Notes: a model not told the origin generated them from the letters alone. Numbered from the stretch's first letter, positions 36,131-43,424 are shown. The stretch is 64,000 nucleotides of DNA from Maribacter spongiicola (GCF_004364165.1 NZ_SOAY01000011.1:372001-436000), one strand, 5' to 3'. Program-made: numbers and translations.

Positions 36131-36403
36131 TCATTTTACTCTCAACATTTCCCATCCATGATGAGGTATAGCCCAATACCCTAGTGAATCAATAATAAAT
36201 ATGCTAATTCCTGACGGGTAACGATGATATAAAGAGATGTTACCTGTATTACACTCATATTCAATATAAAAGCCTTTCATGCTAAGTGGTTTTTGAATTA
36301 TACCTGCATCCTTTAAAGCTCCTTCATACCTTTCTTTGCCTATTTCCTTTAATAGGTTTTTTATAGCTTTTAAATCGTAATTTCTAAATACTAATTTGGA
36401 CAT
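36131..36403 (-). CDS. Hypothetical protein
   Basis: This is a 90-residue soluble protein. The N-terminal half is helical (LKAIKNLLKEIGKERYEGALKDAGI) and the C-terminal half looks beta-rich with many aromatics (KGFYIEYECNTGNISLYHRYPSG, GYWAIPHHGWEMLRVK). It has no signal peptide, membrane segment or recognised motif. It is leftward in the element's cargo region, 81 bp upstream of the coiled-coil membrane gene, and may be co-expressed with it. Confidence 0.55.
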   Translation of the reverse strand: MSKLVFRNYDLKAIKNLLKEIGKERYEGALKDAGIIQKPLSMKGFYIEYECNTGNISLYHRYPSGISIFIIDSLGYWAIPHHGWEMLRVK

Positions 36404-36488
36404 TTTCCAAAATTATGGAATAAATCCTAATTAGGTGATTAGATTTAATATATTATTTTAACAACTTTATTTTTTGACTAAAACGGAT

Positions 36489-37097
36489 ATGAATAGATAT
36501 ATAAAGGCAATGGAAATTGGAATGGCTAATGAACAGAATGGTATTAGTTATTTTGAATTGGTAAAACAAATTGAAAAATTTCAAGGTTATAGTTTTGGAA
36601 AAGAGTCGGAATTATCATTCTTATTTTGGTTTTCACAAAATTTCAGTCGAAGTGACCAAAAAATTAAATCGACTGATATTAAAAATTATCGGCTTGTTTT
36701 GGATAAGAAATATGGTAAAACGGTGGCAGATGTGAATAAGGGGCAGATGGAACTGGCTAAGAAATTTTTAAGATATAAGTATTGGTTGGATGGTACGGCT
36801 TCCAAGCAATATTTGGATTATTTAGAACTACAAGAATCTCGTATAGCATCCACACAAGCCCGTAAACAGTCTAACATTTCAATTTGGATAGCATTAGTGG
36901 CAATTATTTTGAGTACAGCTTTGGGAGCTTATTCTATCTATTCAAGCCCTAAAACACCCTATGACGTAAAAATTATAGAGGATAAAACAAAAAACATAAA
37001 ATTTGAAAAGGAAAATAAGCAACTAAAGGAAAAACTATATAAAGCTGAATTGTTAATTAAGGTATTAGAGAAGAATGACAGTTTAAACTTAGGTTAG
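36489..37097 (+). CDS. Hypothetical protein with C-terminal membrane helix and coiled coil
   Basis: This is a 202-residue protein. I place the start at the ATG at 36489; a TTG at 36474 would add five residues. The N-terminal about 115 residues are soluble and mixed in charge (MANEQNGISYFELVKQIEKF). A single helix follows near residues 135-152 (ISIWIALVAIILSTALGAYSIY), then a charged coiled coil to the end (KTKNIKFEKENKQLKEKLYKAELLIKVLEK). This tail-anchored arrangement with an N-terminal sensor-like domain is seen in various cargo genes of mobile islands. I recognise no family and assign no function. Confidence 0.65.
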   Translation: MNRYIKAMEIGMANEQNGISYFELVKQIEKFQGYSFGKESELSFLFWFSQNFSRSDQKIKSTDIKNYRLVLDKKYGKTVADVNKGQMELAKKFLRYKYWLDGTASKQYLDYLELQESRIASTQARKQSNISIWIALVAIILSTALGAYSIYSSPKTPYDVKIIEDKTKNIKFEKENKQLKEKLYKAELLIKVLEKNDSLNLG

Positions 37098-37232
37098 GTA
37101 ATTGGCACTTGTTAATAACTAAATTACATTTCCAATTAAATTGTAAAACAGAGGTAAATATTACATTGATATTGGGTAATAGTGGTAAATTTTAGATTCG
37201 ATACTTCTTGTAATCTGTTAATAAGTTTGTTT

Positions 37233-37343
37233 CCTCCTAAGTGTCTAAAGTTGTTACCTTTACAAAAGAGAAATGCACCCGTAAAAGGTGCATCTATTGT
37301 AAGGAGGGTTAAACCGTTTACTAAACACTATTAGAGTAGTGTT
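37233..37343 (+). ncRNA. Candidate structured RNA (hairpin cluster)
   Basis: CCTCCT (37233-37238) can pair with AGGAGG (37302-37307). Inside it ATGCACC (37273-37279) and GGTGCAT (37287-37293) form a perfect 7 bp hairpin. Directly after it AACACTA (37324-37330) and TAGTGTT (37337-37343) form another. Three stems within 111 bases of AT-rich sequence suggest a folded transcript. The strand is a guess. Confidence 0.35.
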
Positions 37344-37847
37344 AACATTTTTAGAAAGATGTGTAATAGTCTAAAGATGATAATGTAAAAGGTTCTTAAT
37401 CCTCTTTTTTATTTATTCTTTATTGAGACAAATATAAAAATTAAAGTGGTCTATTGTACCACATTTGTTTACTACTTGTAAACAATTTTTTACTTGACAT
37501 TGTTTTAGGTGGGTTTCCTTGTCAATGACTTTAATTGTGGTTCTGGTGGTTTGCTTATTGAATGCTAAATAAGGGTAGGCGTATAGCTCTAAAATCGATT
37601 ATCTTTTCTTTTAGGTACAAATACCCTGCTCGATATAGTTGAGCGGTTATTGGGGGTAATGCTACTAGAATTTGCTATTTGAGTCATTCAACATAAACAC
37701 GACTTTTTAATTTAATCACTAAACTTTACTTTTTACTTTCTATAGGCTTACCAACCGACTTTAGGAGGTGGTATTTATAAATATTGACCTAGTGCAAGAA
37801 GTTGTCCAACAAGAAGATAATTTATAAGATTTTAAGTACACTTTTCT

Positions 37848-37971
37848 TTGTTTAACTCGATTTTAAAAATGCAAAACCTAGTCCAACAAATGGTTAGCAT
37901 TTAGGGTTTATGGTTACGTTCGCTGCGCTCTCTTTCTATTGTTTAACTCGATAGGAAAATGCACAATTTAG
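37848..37971. repeat. Two about 34 bp direct repeats, 91 bp apart
   Basis: Copy 1 (37848-37881) and copy 2 (37939-37971) share the exact 14 bases TTGTTTAACTCGAT and then a looser match (AAAATGCA.AA..TAG). GTCCAACAA also occurs twice nearby (37804-37812, 37881-37889), and CTTTGTTTAACT recurs near 42921. They may be binding sites for an element-encoded regulator or replication factor. Confidence 0.5.
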
Positions 37972-38330
37972 ATAATTAATGTACTATCTCTTGTTTTACA
38001 TATTTAAGAATTCAAAGTATCGGTAAATATTTGATTTTAAGTAGTTTATTTTTTTTTAATTATTGTAGCAAGTAGCTCATTCTAGTATATATACATATAA
38101 GATTGCACATTCAAATTTTAACAATGTTAACAAAAAGTTAAAGAATAAATTTTAAATAAACTCATTTAAAACTAGTAGGGAAACAGCTATAAACTATTAG
38201 TATATAGTTTTGGATATATTATTGTAATTTTGTATTTTTGTAAACTAATTAGTTAATTATATAAATTATTTTTACCAAAACGTATTTTGTATTAACTAAT
38301 ATGTAATATTTTAACATAATAATCCAAGAG

Positions 38331-38459
38331 TAGGTTTAGAACCTCGCCAACCGAGAATTACGGTGGTACATTACTTTAGTTAGTATGGATTAGGCAACAG
38401 CAAAATTAAATACCAAAAGTATAATAACCTCGGCTGTTAATTCAGTTCGGGGTTTTTTT
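38331..38459 (+). promoter_or_regulatory. Candidate attenuating leader upstream of the HTH operon
   Basis: An intrinsic terminator (AACCTCGGCTG at 38426-38436 with CAGTTCGGGGTT at 38443-38454, one bulge, then seven T from 38453) sits about 30 bp before the ATG at 38489. AACCTCG also occurs at 38340-38346, in a zone with alternative small stems (GGTT/AACC, CTCG/CGAG). The 3' arm of the terminator could therefore pair with either copy. This suggests an attenuator or riboswitch-like leader; the ligand is unknown. Confidence 0.45.
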
Positions 38460-38488
38460 AAGCCCAATTTTCAAAATGTAACCAAACT

Positions 38489-38668
38489 ATGGAAAAACTA
38501 AGAATATTTATACAAGAACGTAAAGCATTTAATCATAGCTATTTAGCTAGGGAGTCCCAATGGGACAAACTTGATTTTTCGAAATGGATAAGAAACAAAA
38601 TAGATGTAGTGCCACAACGGGTACTAGATAACCTTAAAAAGGTTTTATCTCTTTACGGTTATGAGTAG
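38489..38668 (+). CDS. Small HTH-like protein
   Basis: This 59-residue protein is too short for many gene finders. The sequence MEKLRIFIQERKAFN, then SYLARES and KWIRNKIDVVPQRVLDNLKKVL, has the helix spacing and the small Leu-Ala-Arg helix of Cro/XRE-type DNA-binding proteins. Its stop overlaps the start of the next gene (ATGAGTAG at 38661-38668), so the two are translationally coupled. It follows a terminator-like leader. A role as regulator of the operon or the element is likely but unproven. Confidence 0.65.
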   Translation: MEKLRIFIQERKAFNHSYLARESQWDKLDFSKWIRNKIDVVPQRVLDNLKKVLSLYGYE

Positions 38669-39464
38669 TGCTAACTGGTGGGAACAAACCCCTGAACAAG
38701 ATGCTGTACTTATAGTAAAAATAGACACAATAATATCTAAAGCAAAGTATAGAAACAACCTTAAAAGGAATGGCAAGAGTAAGGAAGCTAAGCAACAAGA
38801 AATAAAAAATAAGTATAGAAACCAATTTAAAAAAAATGATTTTGAACAGAAGTGGGCAAAGCTAAAAGATAGTGGGTTAATTCAGCTGGATAACTTAGAA
38901 TCAGTTGCAAAAGAAAACTATCATTTGTTTAACGGAGAAGCAGCAATATATGACCCAAAAGGTATAAAGTATATAAAAGTTAATTTACCTATAGGTAAAG
39001 TTGATTACTTCATTTATGGTACTTTCTTAAAAAAAATAGGTTTTCAATTTAGGTTCTGTAATCCTGACATTACTATTCAAGATTTAAACGATTATTTAAT
39101 TCACCTTTTTACCACATATGTAAAAGCCACACCTAAAAAGAACTTTGTTTATGATATTGATTTAATCGAAAAGATAGCACAATCAATATTTGATGAAAGA
39201 AGTTATCCAGTATATAGTAAAATTAAAGTTTTGTTCAACTCTGATTACAATTTAAACGAGAATGAAAAACAAGGAATTAGAAATAAACTAAGTGGAGCAT
39301 ATAAATCTAGTCAGGGCTTAGATAGGGTTGAAAAAATAAGTCAGCAATCCAATCTAACCCAACAACAAATGGCAGATAAAATAAAAATTAGCTTAGCCAC
39401 TTTTAAAAGAAAATTAAAGCTTTTAAGAGAATTACAAAAAGAGCAATTTCAAGAAGCAGCCTAA
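38661..39464 (+). CDS. Protein of unknown function with C-terminal HTH
   Basis: This is a 267-residue soluble protein. The N-terminal part is very basic (about 25-60, many Lys/Asn/Arg). A central mixed region (about 75-200) contains KYIKVNLPIGKVDYFIYGTFL. The C-terminal SNLTQQQMADKIKISLATFKRKLKLLREL is a clear helix-turn-helix, with the recognition helix in ATFKRKLKLL. It overlaps the small HTH gene by 8 bp. A basic body plus HTH suits a DNA-binding regulator or a replication or partition factor for the element, but no catalytic motif is visible. The family is not recognised. Confidence 0.7.
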   Translation: MSSANWWEQTPEQDAVLIVKIDTIISKAKYRNNLKRNGKSKEAKQQEIKNKYRNQFKKNDFEQKWAKLKDSGLIQLDNLESVAKENYHLFNGEAAIYDPKGIKYIKVNLPIGKVDYFIYGTFLKKIGFQFRFCNPDITIQDLNDYLIHLFTTYVKATPKKNFVYDIDLIEKIAQSIFDERSYPVYSKIKVLFNSDYNLNENEKQGIRNKLSGAYKSSQGLDRVEKISQQSNLTQQQMADKIKISLATFKRKLKLLRELQKEQFQEAA

Positions 39465-39488
39465 ACCAAAATTAACCTACTTATTAAT

Positions 39489-39827
39489 ATGAAGCAACCA
39501 AAAGAACTACCCAAAATCTTCACAAAAAGTTCTAAAACTTATACTCAAATATGTAAAACCGATAATGTTTACCAGTATGAGGTTGCCGACAATGACCCAA
39601 ACCACGAAAACATTTATTTTGAGGTGTTTTATAGACGAATAGCTAACGCCAAAACCTTTCCTAATGGTAATACAATGCCAGAGAGAATACTGTACCCCAA
39701 TAACGAAGCCTTTGGTAATTGGGCTTGGTGTATTTCAAGGGGTAACGATTATTTTTCTGCACTTAGAATAGCAAAAAAAAAGTTCAGCTTTATTGACGAG
39801 AAGAAAAGAATAAAACAATCAGCATAG
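39489..39827 (+). CDS. Hypothetical protein, third gene of the HTH operon
   Basis: This is a 112-residue soluble protein starting 24 bp after the HTH-protein stop. It is predicted mixed alpha/beta, with YQYEVADNDPNHENIYFEVFYRRIANAKTF and an aromatic stretch (NWAWCISRGNDYFSAL) before a basic C-terminus (KKKFSFIDEKKRIKQSA). There is no signal peptide or membrane segment. Position implies co-transcription with the two HTH genes. Function is unknown. Confidence 0.6.
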   Translation: MKQPKELPKIFTKSSKTYTQICKTDNVYQYEVADNDPNHENIYFEVFYRRIANAKTFPNGNTMPERILYPNNEAFGNWAWCISRGNDYFSALRIAKKKFSFIDEKKRIKQSA

Positions 39828-39878
39828 GTGAATAGAAAATGATAAATATTTTAATATGTCATTCTGTGCTTCTGATTT

Positions 39879-40274
39879 TTAAACATTTACTCCTAATTTA
39901 CTTAGAGCTATGTTAATAGGTATCCATATTATAAGCTTGTGTAATTCGTAGTATAAAAAATACAGTAGTATTGCTCCTAAAATGATTGAAATATAGTTTA
40001 AAATTCCTTTTTCAGTCTTAATTTGTTGATAGAATAACTTTATAAAAAAAATGTCCATTAGGCAGATAAAGCTTAATATCATTGCGTAAATAGGAACTCC
40101 GAAGATAATAGCAATGAGTTTTATTGTTAGACCTAAAACACCTTCTTTTGAATCAAATTTTATATTGATTAATGAGGGAATGAATAATAATAAAGAATAA
40201 GCAAAGAATATATAGGAAATTTTAGACTCTAAGAAGTCCTGTTTTACTTCTGATATTTTTTCTTTAAGATTCAT
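39879..40274 (-). CDS. Four-TM membrane protein of unknown function
   Basis: This is a 131-residue protein with about four hydrophobic helices (near residues 18-36, 46-75, 90-108 and 110-126). A short charged N-terminus (MNLKEKISEVKQDFLESK) precedes the first. It is leftward, between the R-M system and the HTH operon. No motif or family is recognised. The 225 bp to the methyltransferase stop (40275-40499) hold no further gene that I can support. Confidence 0.6.
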   Translation of the reverse strand: MNLKEKISEVKQDFLESKISYIFFAYSLLLFIPSLINIKFDSKEGVLGLTIKLIAIIFGVPIYAMILSFICLMDIFFIKLFYQQIKTEKGILNYISIILGAILLYFLYYELHKLIIWIPINIALSKLGVNV

Positions 40275-40499
40275 TTATTGAAAATAATAGAAACAGGGAT
40301 TTTGACAAATAGTTTTAAGTTTTTAAGGTTTATAATTAGGGGTAAGGCTATTGTTGTGGGGTATGGTATAACTTTTATAAAGGGCGTTGGTGAAGTTTGA
40401 GTATAGGATTCTTTTATTTTTACTATCAATATAGTGATAAAATGGTGTTTTTAGGTGTAGGTAAAAAAAAGTTTACTAAAAATTAAGCAAACAAATTTA

Positions 40500-41726
40500 T
40501 CATTCTTGTTCAATTTTATTCATAAAATCAACCAAACTTAAACCTAGTGCATAAGCCAGATTCACAGGAACAGCATTGCCTATTTGCTTATACTGTTGAC
40601 CTTTTGCGCCCTGAAATTCCCAACTATCAGGAAACGTTTGAATTCTAGCACTCTCCCTAACAGTTAAAGGTCTTGTTTCTTTAGGATGACACCTTTCTGT
40701 TTGTTTCATAGCAGGTGAGCAAACTATGGTCAATGCTGGTTTCTTCATAGATAACCTTCTGGCTAATCCAGTTTTTCCACCTCCTAGAAAATAACTACCA
40801 TTCATATATTCTCTTTGCAAGTCATCCGTCAAATTCTTCCAGTTTCCACCTTCTGGAACTTTTTCCATTATTTCTTTTTTTCTTTTCGGATATTCTACTC
40901 CTTCACTTTTACCTACATTTTTATCATACAACTCTCCCTTTTTAAAAGCATCGGAAACAGTCAGAACCTTATGATATTTACTAGGAAACGTATACTTCTC
41001 GATATTCTTTGCCAAATCATTCCTTATTCCAACAAGTATTAATCTCTCCCTTTTTTGTGGGACTTTATAATACATTGCTTTTAAAACCCTAGGCTCAATT
41101 AAAGTGTAACCAATATCTTTTATTGATTGTTTTATAACTTCAAGTGTTTTTCCCTTATCATGAGTGAAAAGACCTTTGACATTCTCTCCTATAAATATTT
41201 TCGGCTTTACTTCATTTATACATCTTGCAAAATCAAAAAACAAAGTCCCTCTAGTGTCTTCAAATCCTAATTTCTTCCCTGCGTGTGAAAATGCCTGACA
41301 AGGGAAACCACCCGTAACTATATCGACTTTATCTTTATATTCTAAAAAATCAACATTTTGAATATCATCCTCCAAGACATTCCATTTTGGACGATTGTAT
41401 CTTAATGTTTTACAAGCATTTTTTTCAAATTCGTTCAACAAAACATGCTCAACACCAGCCATTTCCATTCCTAATGCCATACCACCTGCTCCTGCAAATA
41501 ATTCAATTGAAGTGTATTCCCTGTTCGGCTTTATCTTAATAAATTCATCCCATTCAGAATTAAAGACTTCTTTAGCTATCTCAAATCTTAATAAACTTTG
41601 TTTATCATATTGTTTTACTCCATTAGACTTTACAGGAATAAGCTTGCCATTATTAGCCCAAGCATTCAATCGATGAATAGAAACATCTAAAAGGTTGCTA
41701 ACCTCATATTCATTAAATAACTCCAT
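40500..41726 (-). CDS. Type II DNA (cytosine-5) methyltransferase with N-terminal HTH
   Basis: This is a 408-residue modification enzyme. Residues 1-50 form a MerR/excisionase-like helix-turn-helix (YEVSNLLDVSIHRLNAWANNGKL). The catalytic domain then shows motif I IELFAGAGGMALGME (from residue 74), motif IV GGFPCQAFSHAG with nucleophile Cys143, GENVKG, motif VIII QKRERLILVG, motif IX RPLTVRESARIQTFPDSW and motif X QIGNAVPVNLAYAL. It methylates C5 of cytosine at the cognate restriction site. It starts 3 bp after the endonuclease stop. The HTH may let it repress its own operon, as described for M.SsoII/M.EcoRII-like enzymes. Recognition GGNCC is inferred from the partner nuclease family. Confidence 0.93.
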   Translation of the reverse strand: MELFNEYEVSNLLDVSIHRLNAWANNGKLIPVKSNGVKQYDKQSLLRFEIAKEVFNSEWDEFIKIKPNREYTSIELFAGAGGMALGMEMAGVEHVLLNEFEKNACKTLRYNRPKWNVLEDDIQNVDFLEYKDKVDIVTGGFPCQAFSHAGKKLGFEDTRGTLFFDFARCINEVKPKIFIGENVKGLFTHDKGKTLEVIKQSIKDIGYTLIEPRVLKAMYYKVPQKRERLILVGIRNDLAKNIEKYTFPSKYHKVLTVSDAFKKGELYDKNVGKSEGVEYPKRKKEIMEKVPEGGNWKNLTDDLQREYMNGSYFLGGGKTGLARRLSMKKPALTIVCSPAMKQTERCHPKETRPLTVRESARIQTFPDSWEFQGAKGQQYKQIGNAVPVNLAYALGLSLVDFMNKIEQE

Positions 41727-41729
41727 TAA

Positions 41730-42476
41730 TTAAAACTTAAATTTATTAAATCCTTCATATTTCTTGAATGATAATAGGTATATACTAGTTAGTAGGTCAG
41801 AGGATAATTCCTTCAATTCCTTAAAAACTGTATTTTCTTTACTTCTTAATTTAATACTATCAACAGCGTCTTTAATTACTGTAGGAAGAACTGAACATAA
41901 TTTTTGAAAAGCAAGTTCATCTCCTGTCACAATTTCATAAAATTTATCTATTGAGACTCTTCTGATATTTTTGTTTGAGGGTTGTTTGACTCCATCTAAT
42001 GTAATTACCCAAGGGATATTTTGACTTTTTTTAGCAATTATTTCAACTAAATAGCACTCGGAATCTGGATTTTTGATAATTGTACCTTGAAACCTCATAA
42101 AAGTCTTTGCGCCTGATGAGGAATTCATTGTATTATGTTTATTCTTCATTTCCACATAAATGTTATCCGTTACATTTTCAACGTCATAACCAGATTTAGG
42201 AACTTCCCATTTGTCGGAAAAATATTCGAATATATTTTGGTGGAAGTATCCAATTAGGTTGGAGTTCGTCTTGTCCAACTGTCTTAGAACTTCATTTTCA
42301 ATTGTCTCTTCATACTTTTGGTCATAAACAATGGAGTCAAATGTTAACTTAATCGGGTCTATTAAATTCTTATTAAATTTTTTTAAATCCATCTCAAAAC
42401 TGTAAGCCTGAACAGTCACAAGAACGTGATTGAATAAATCATCATCTGAAATAAACTCTAAACCATATTTACTCAT
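41730..42476 (-). CDS. Type II restriction endonuclease, Eco47II/Sau96I-like
   Basis: This is a 248-residue nuclease. The N-terminal SKYGLEFISDDDLFNHV and NLIDPIKLTFDS resemble, from memory, the RE_Eco47II family (GGNCC cutters). The PD-(D/E)XK core is visible as GYDV with Asp98, then YVEMKNKHNTMNSSSGAKT with Glu109 and Lys111. It lies immediately upstream of the methyltransferase in the same direction, so the nuclease gene comes first, with no control-protein gene. Translation probably starts at the second of two tandem ATGAGTAAAT copies. Specificity GGNCC is inferred by family only. Confidence 0.85.
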   Translation of the reverse strand: MSKYGLEFISDDDLFNHVLVTVQAYSFEMDLKKFNKNLIDPIKLTFDSIVYDQKYEETIENEVLRQLDKTNSNLIGYFHQNIFEYFSDKWEVPKSGYDVENVTDNIYVEMKNKHNTMNSSSGAKTFMRFQGTIIKNPDSECYLVEIIAKKSQNIPWVITLDGVKQPSNKNIRRVSIDKFYEIVTGDELAFQKLCSVLPTVIKDAVDSIKLRSKENTVFKELKELSSDLLTSIYLLSFKKYEGFNKFKF

Positions 42477-42486
42477 ATTTACTCAT
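42467..42486 (-). repeat. Duplicated start region of the endonuclease gene
   Basis: Leftward, ATGAGTAAAT occurs twice in tandem (42486-42477 and 42476-42467). The second ATG opens the endonuclease frame. The first, 10 bp earlier, opens a five-codon frame (Met-Ser-Lys-Tyr-Glu, then TAA, 42486-42469) that overlaps the true start and could lower nuclease translation. Confidence 0.6.
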
Positions 42487-42966
42487 ATTGATTTATGAAA
42501 AGAGACAAATTTAATCAAATACTTCTGAAGTTATTTAGTTCAAATAGCTGTTTACCTTAATTAATCAGATTCTTTTTAGTTCATTTCAATTGTAGCCTAC
42601 AAAACAGATTATTATAAATTTTAATGTAAGAAGGAAATTTTATAGCCAAATTCATTTCGAATACTATTGAATAAAATAAATCTCTTTTTATTTTGAGTTA
42701 GCCGTTATAATTAAATTACTTTAGGTAGGACTTGGTTAATTTGATAGGGGGTACGGGTAATTGGTGGGGGTGTATGGCAGTACTTTTTTAATGGACGGGG
42801 GTGTTATAGATAAATATTCATTTTTGTTCTATTCTGCTATAGTGTGTAGGATGTAATATAAAAAAAGGAGGGGGTAGTTTTGAATGAATTATTGAGGTTT
42901 GGGGGTAGGTAGATATATTTCTTTGTTTAACTTGTTTATGTAGATTTATTTCTCGTATTTGTCGGA
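42487..42966. other. 480 bp non-coding region with repeated G tracts
   Basis: The left half is plain AT-rich DNA upstream of the R-M operon. From 42747 to 42905 the plus strand has six G tracts of three to five bases (42747-42751, 42755-42757, 42766-42770, 42797-42801, 42870-42874, 42901-42905), unlike anything else in the window. I see no protein gene. Confidence 0.6.
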
Positions 42967-43362
42967 ATGAATAGAGTAAGTGTTAAACCCTTCAAAGCAA
43001 TTATTACCATAGGCTTACAAGTAGGCTATACCGATAAGCTAATTTCTAAAGCTGAAATAGTTGGTGCTATTCAATCATATCAAAACAGCCTAATTAAAGA
43101 TAAAAGTATCTATCTTAGTGTTGCATTGTCTGAATGTGATATAGTGTTAAGTGGTCAATTAGAACCACATCTACAGCTAAGTATTATAAACTATCCTAAG
43201 TTTCCAAATCATATTAGTATACTTAAAAAAGAGGTTGAAAACCTTACCACTTTTCTGATGGACAAGTACAATCAAAACAGAGTTGTTATTGAGTATTTAA
43301 ATGATGAAACGGTTATGTTGGAAAAATCGAAGGAGATAGATTTACGTATTAATAGTTTATAA
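42967..43362 (+). CDS. Hypothetical protein at the right end of the element
   Basis: This is a 131-residue soluble protein. It looks alpha/beta, with FKAIITIGLQVGYTDKLISKAEIVGAIQSYQ, then IYLSVALSECDIVLSGQ and LQLSIINYPKFP. It has no signal peptide and no recognised motif. It is the last gene before the right junction (43402) and reads outward toward it. Genes at this position can encode directionality factors or cargo, but there is no HTH to support a directionality role. Confidence 0.6.
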   Translation: MNRVSVKPFKAIITIGLQVGYTDKLISKAEIVGAIQSYQNSLIKDKSIYLSVALSECDIVLSGQLEPHLQLSIINYPKFPNHISILKKEVENLTTFLMDKYNQNRVVIEYLNDETVMLEKSKEIDLRINSL

Positions 43363-43373
43363 TCAACTGTTTA

Positions 43374-43398
43374 AATAGTATTACATTCAAATACTATT
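43374..43398. repeat. Inverted repeat next to the right junction
   Basis: AATAGTATT (43374-43382) and AATACTATT (43390-43398) are perfect inverted arms around ACATTCA, ending 3 bp before the junction core. ATTACA occurs twice here. This is a candidate recombinase-binding arm of the element's own attachment site. Confidence 0.55.
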
Positions 43399-43401
43399 AC
43401 A

Positions 43402-43424
43402 GATGTTGCTTTAGTAGGTGGTGG
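43402..43424. other. Right attachment junction (core plus host half of attB)
   Basis: The core GATGTT (43402-43407) is followed by ten host bases and GTGGTGG (43418-43424), the exact inverse complement of CCACCAC at the left junction. Rejoined, the two halves make a 39 bp imperfect dyad centred on the core. Confidence 0.8.

Larger units (their letters stand above)
37098..38488. other. 1.4 kb region without a convincing protein gene
   Basis: Very AT-rich, with stops in all frames. From left to right it holds a compact group of hairpins (37233-37343), a small GCTC/GAGC hairpin (37628-37644), two 34 bp direct repeats (37848-37881 and 37939-37971) and, just before the HTH operon, a structured leader with a terminator (38331-38459). 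It could contain one or more small RNAs or the control region for the downstream operon. Confidence 0.6.
31091..43407. mobile_element. 12.3 kb integrative element inserted in comM
   Basis: The element is bounded by GATGTT at both ends and splits comM exactly in frame. It carries a large serine recombinase whose start lies 47 bp inside the left junction, a small serine resolvase, small membrane proteins, two HTH proteins, several unknown genes and a type II R-M system. I see no phage structural, packaging, relaxase or conjugation genes and no IS-like terminal inverted repeats. This suits a non-self-transmissible genomic island or satellite that moves by the recombinase. It looks more AT-rich by eye than the flanks, apart from one G-run-rich patch at the right end. 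Confidence 0.9.

Noticed and set aside
36474-36488. TTG start five codons upstream of the 36489 gene
   Set aside because: An ATG follows at once and gives a normal N-terminus; TTG starts are rare in this group.
37848-37971. CRISPR array
   Set aside because: Only two imperfect repeat copies, no regular spacers, and no cas genes in the window.
38331-38400. tRNA gene
   Set aside because: No cloverleaf with a TTC-type T arm could be drawn from these bases.
37098-38488. Retron or group II intron in the gene-free stretch
   Set aside because: There is no reverse transcriptase anywhere in the window and no recognisable domain V or msr/msd layout.
42967-43362. Recombination directionality factor at the right end
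   Set aside because: No HTH or coiled-coil feature typical of such factors; only position suggests it.
31091-43407. Prophage
   Set aside because: No capsid, tail, packaging or lysis genes were recognised; only a recombinase type shared with phages.
31091-43407. Integrative conjugative element
   Set aside because: No relaxase, coupling protein or secretion genes; 12 kb is too small for the known Bacteroidota types.
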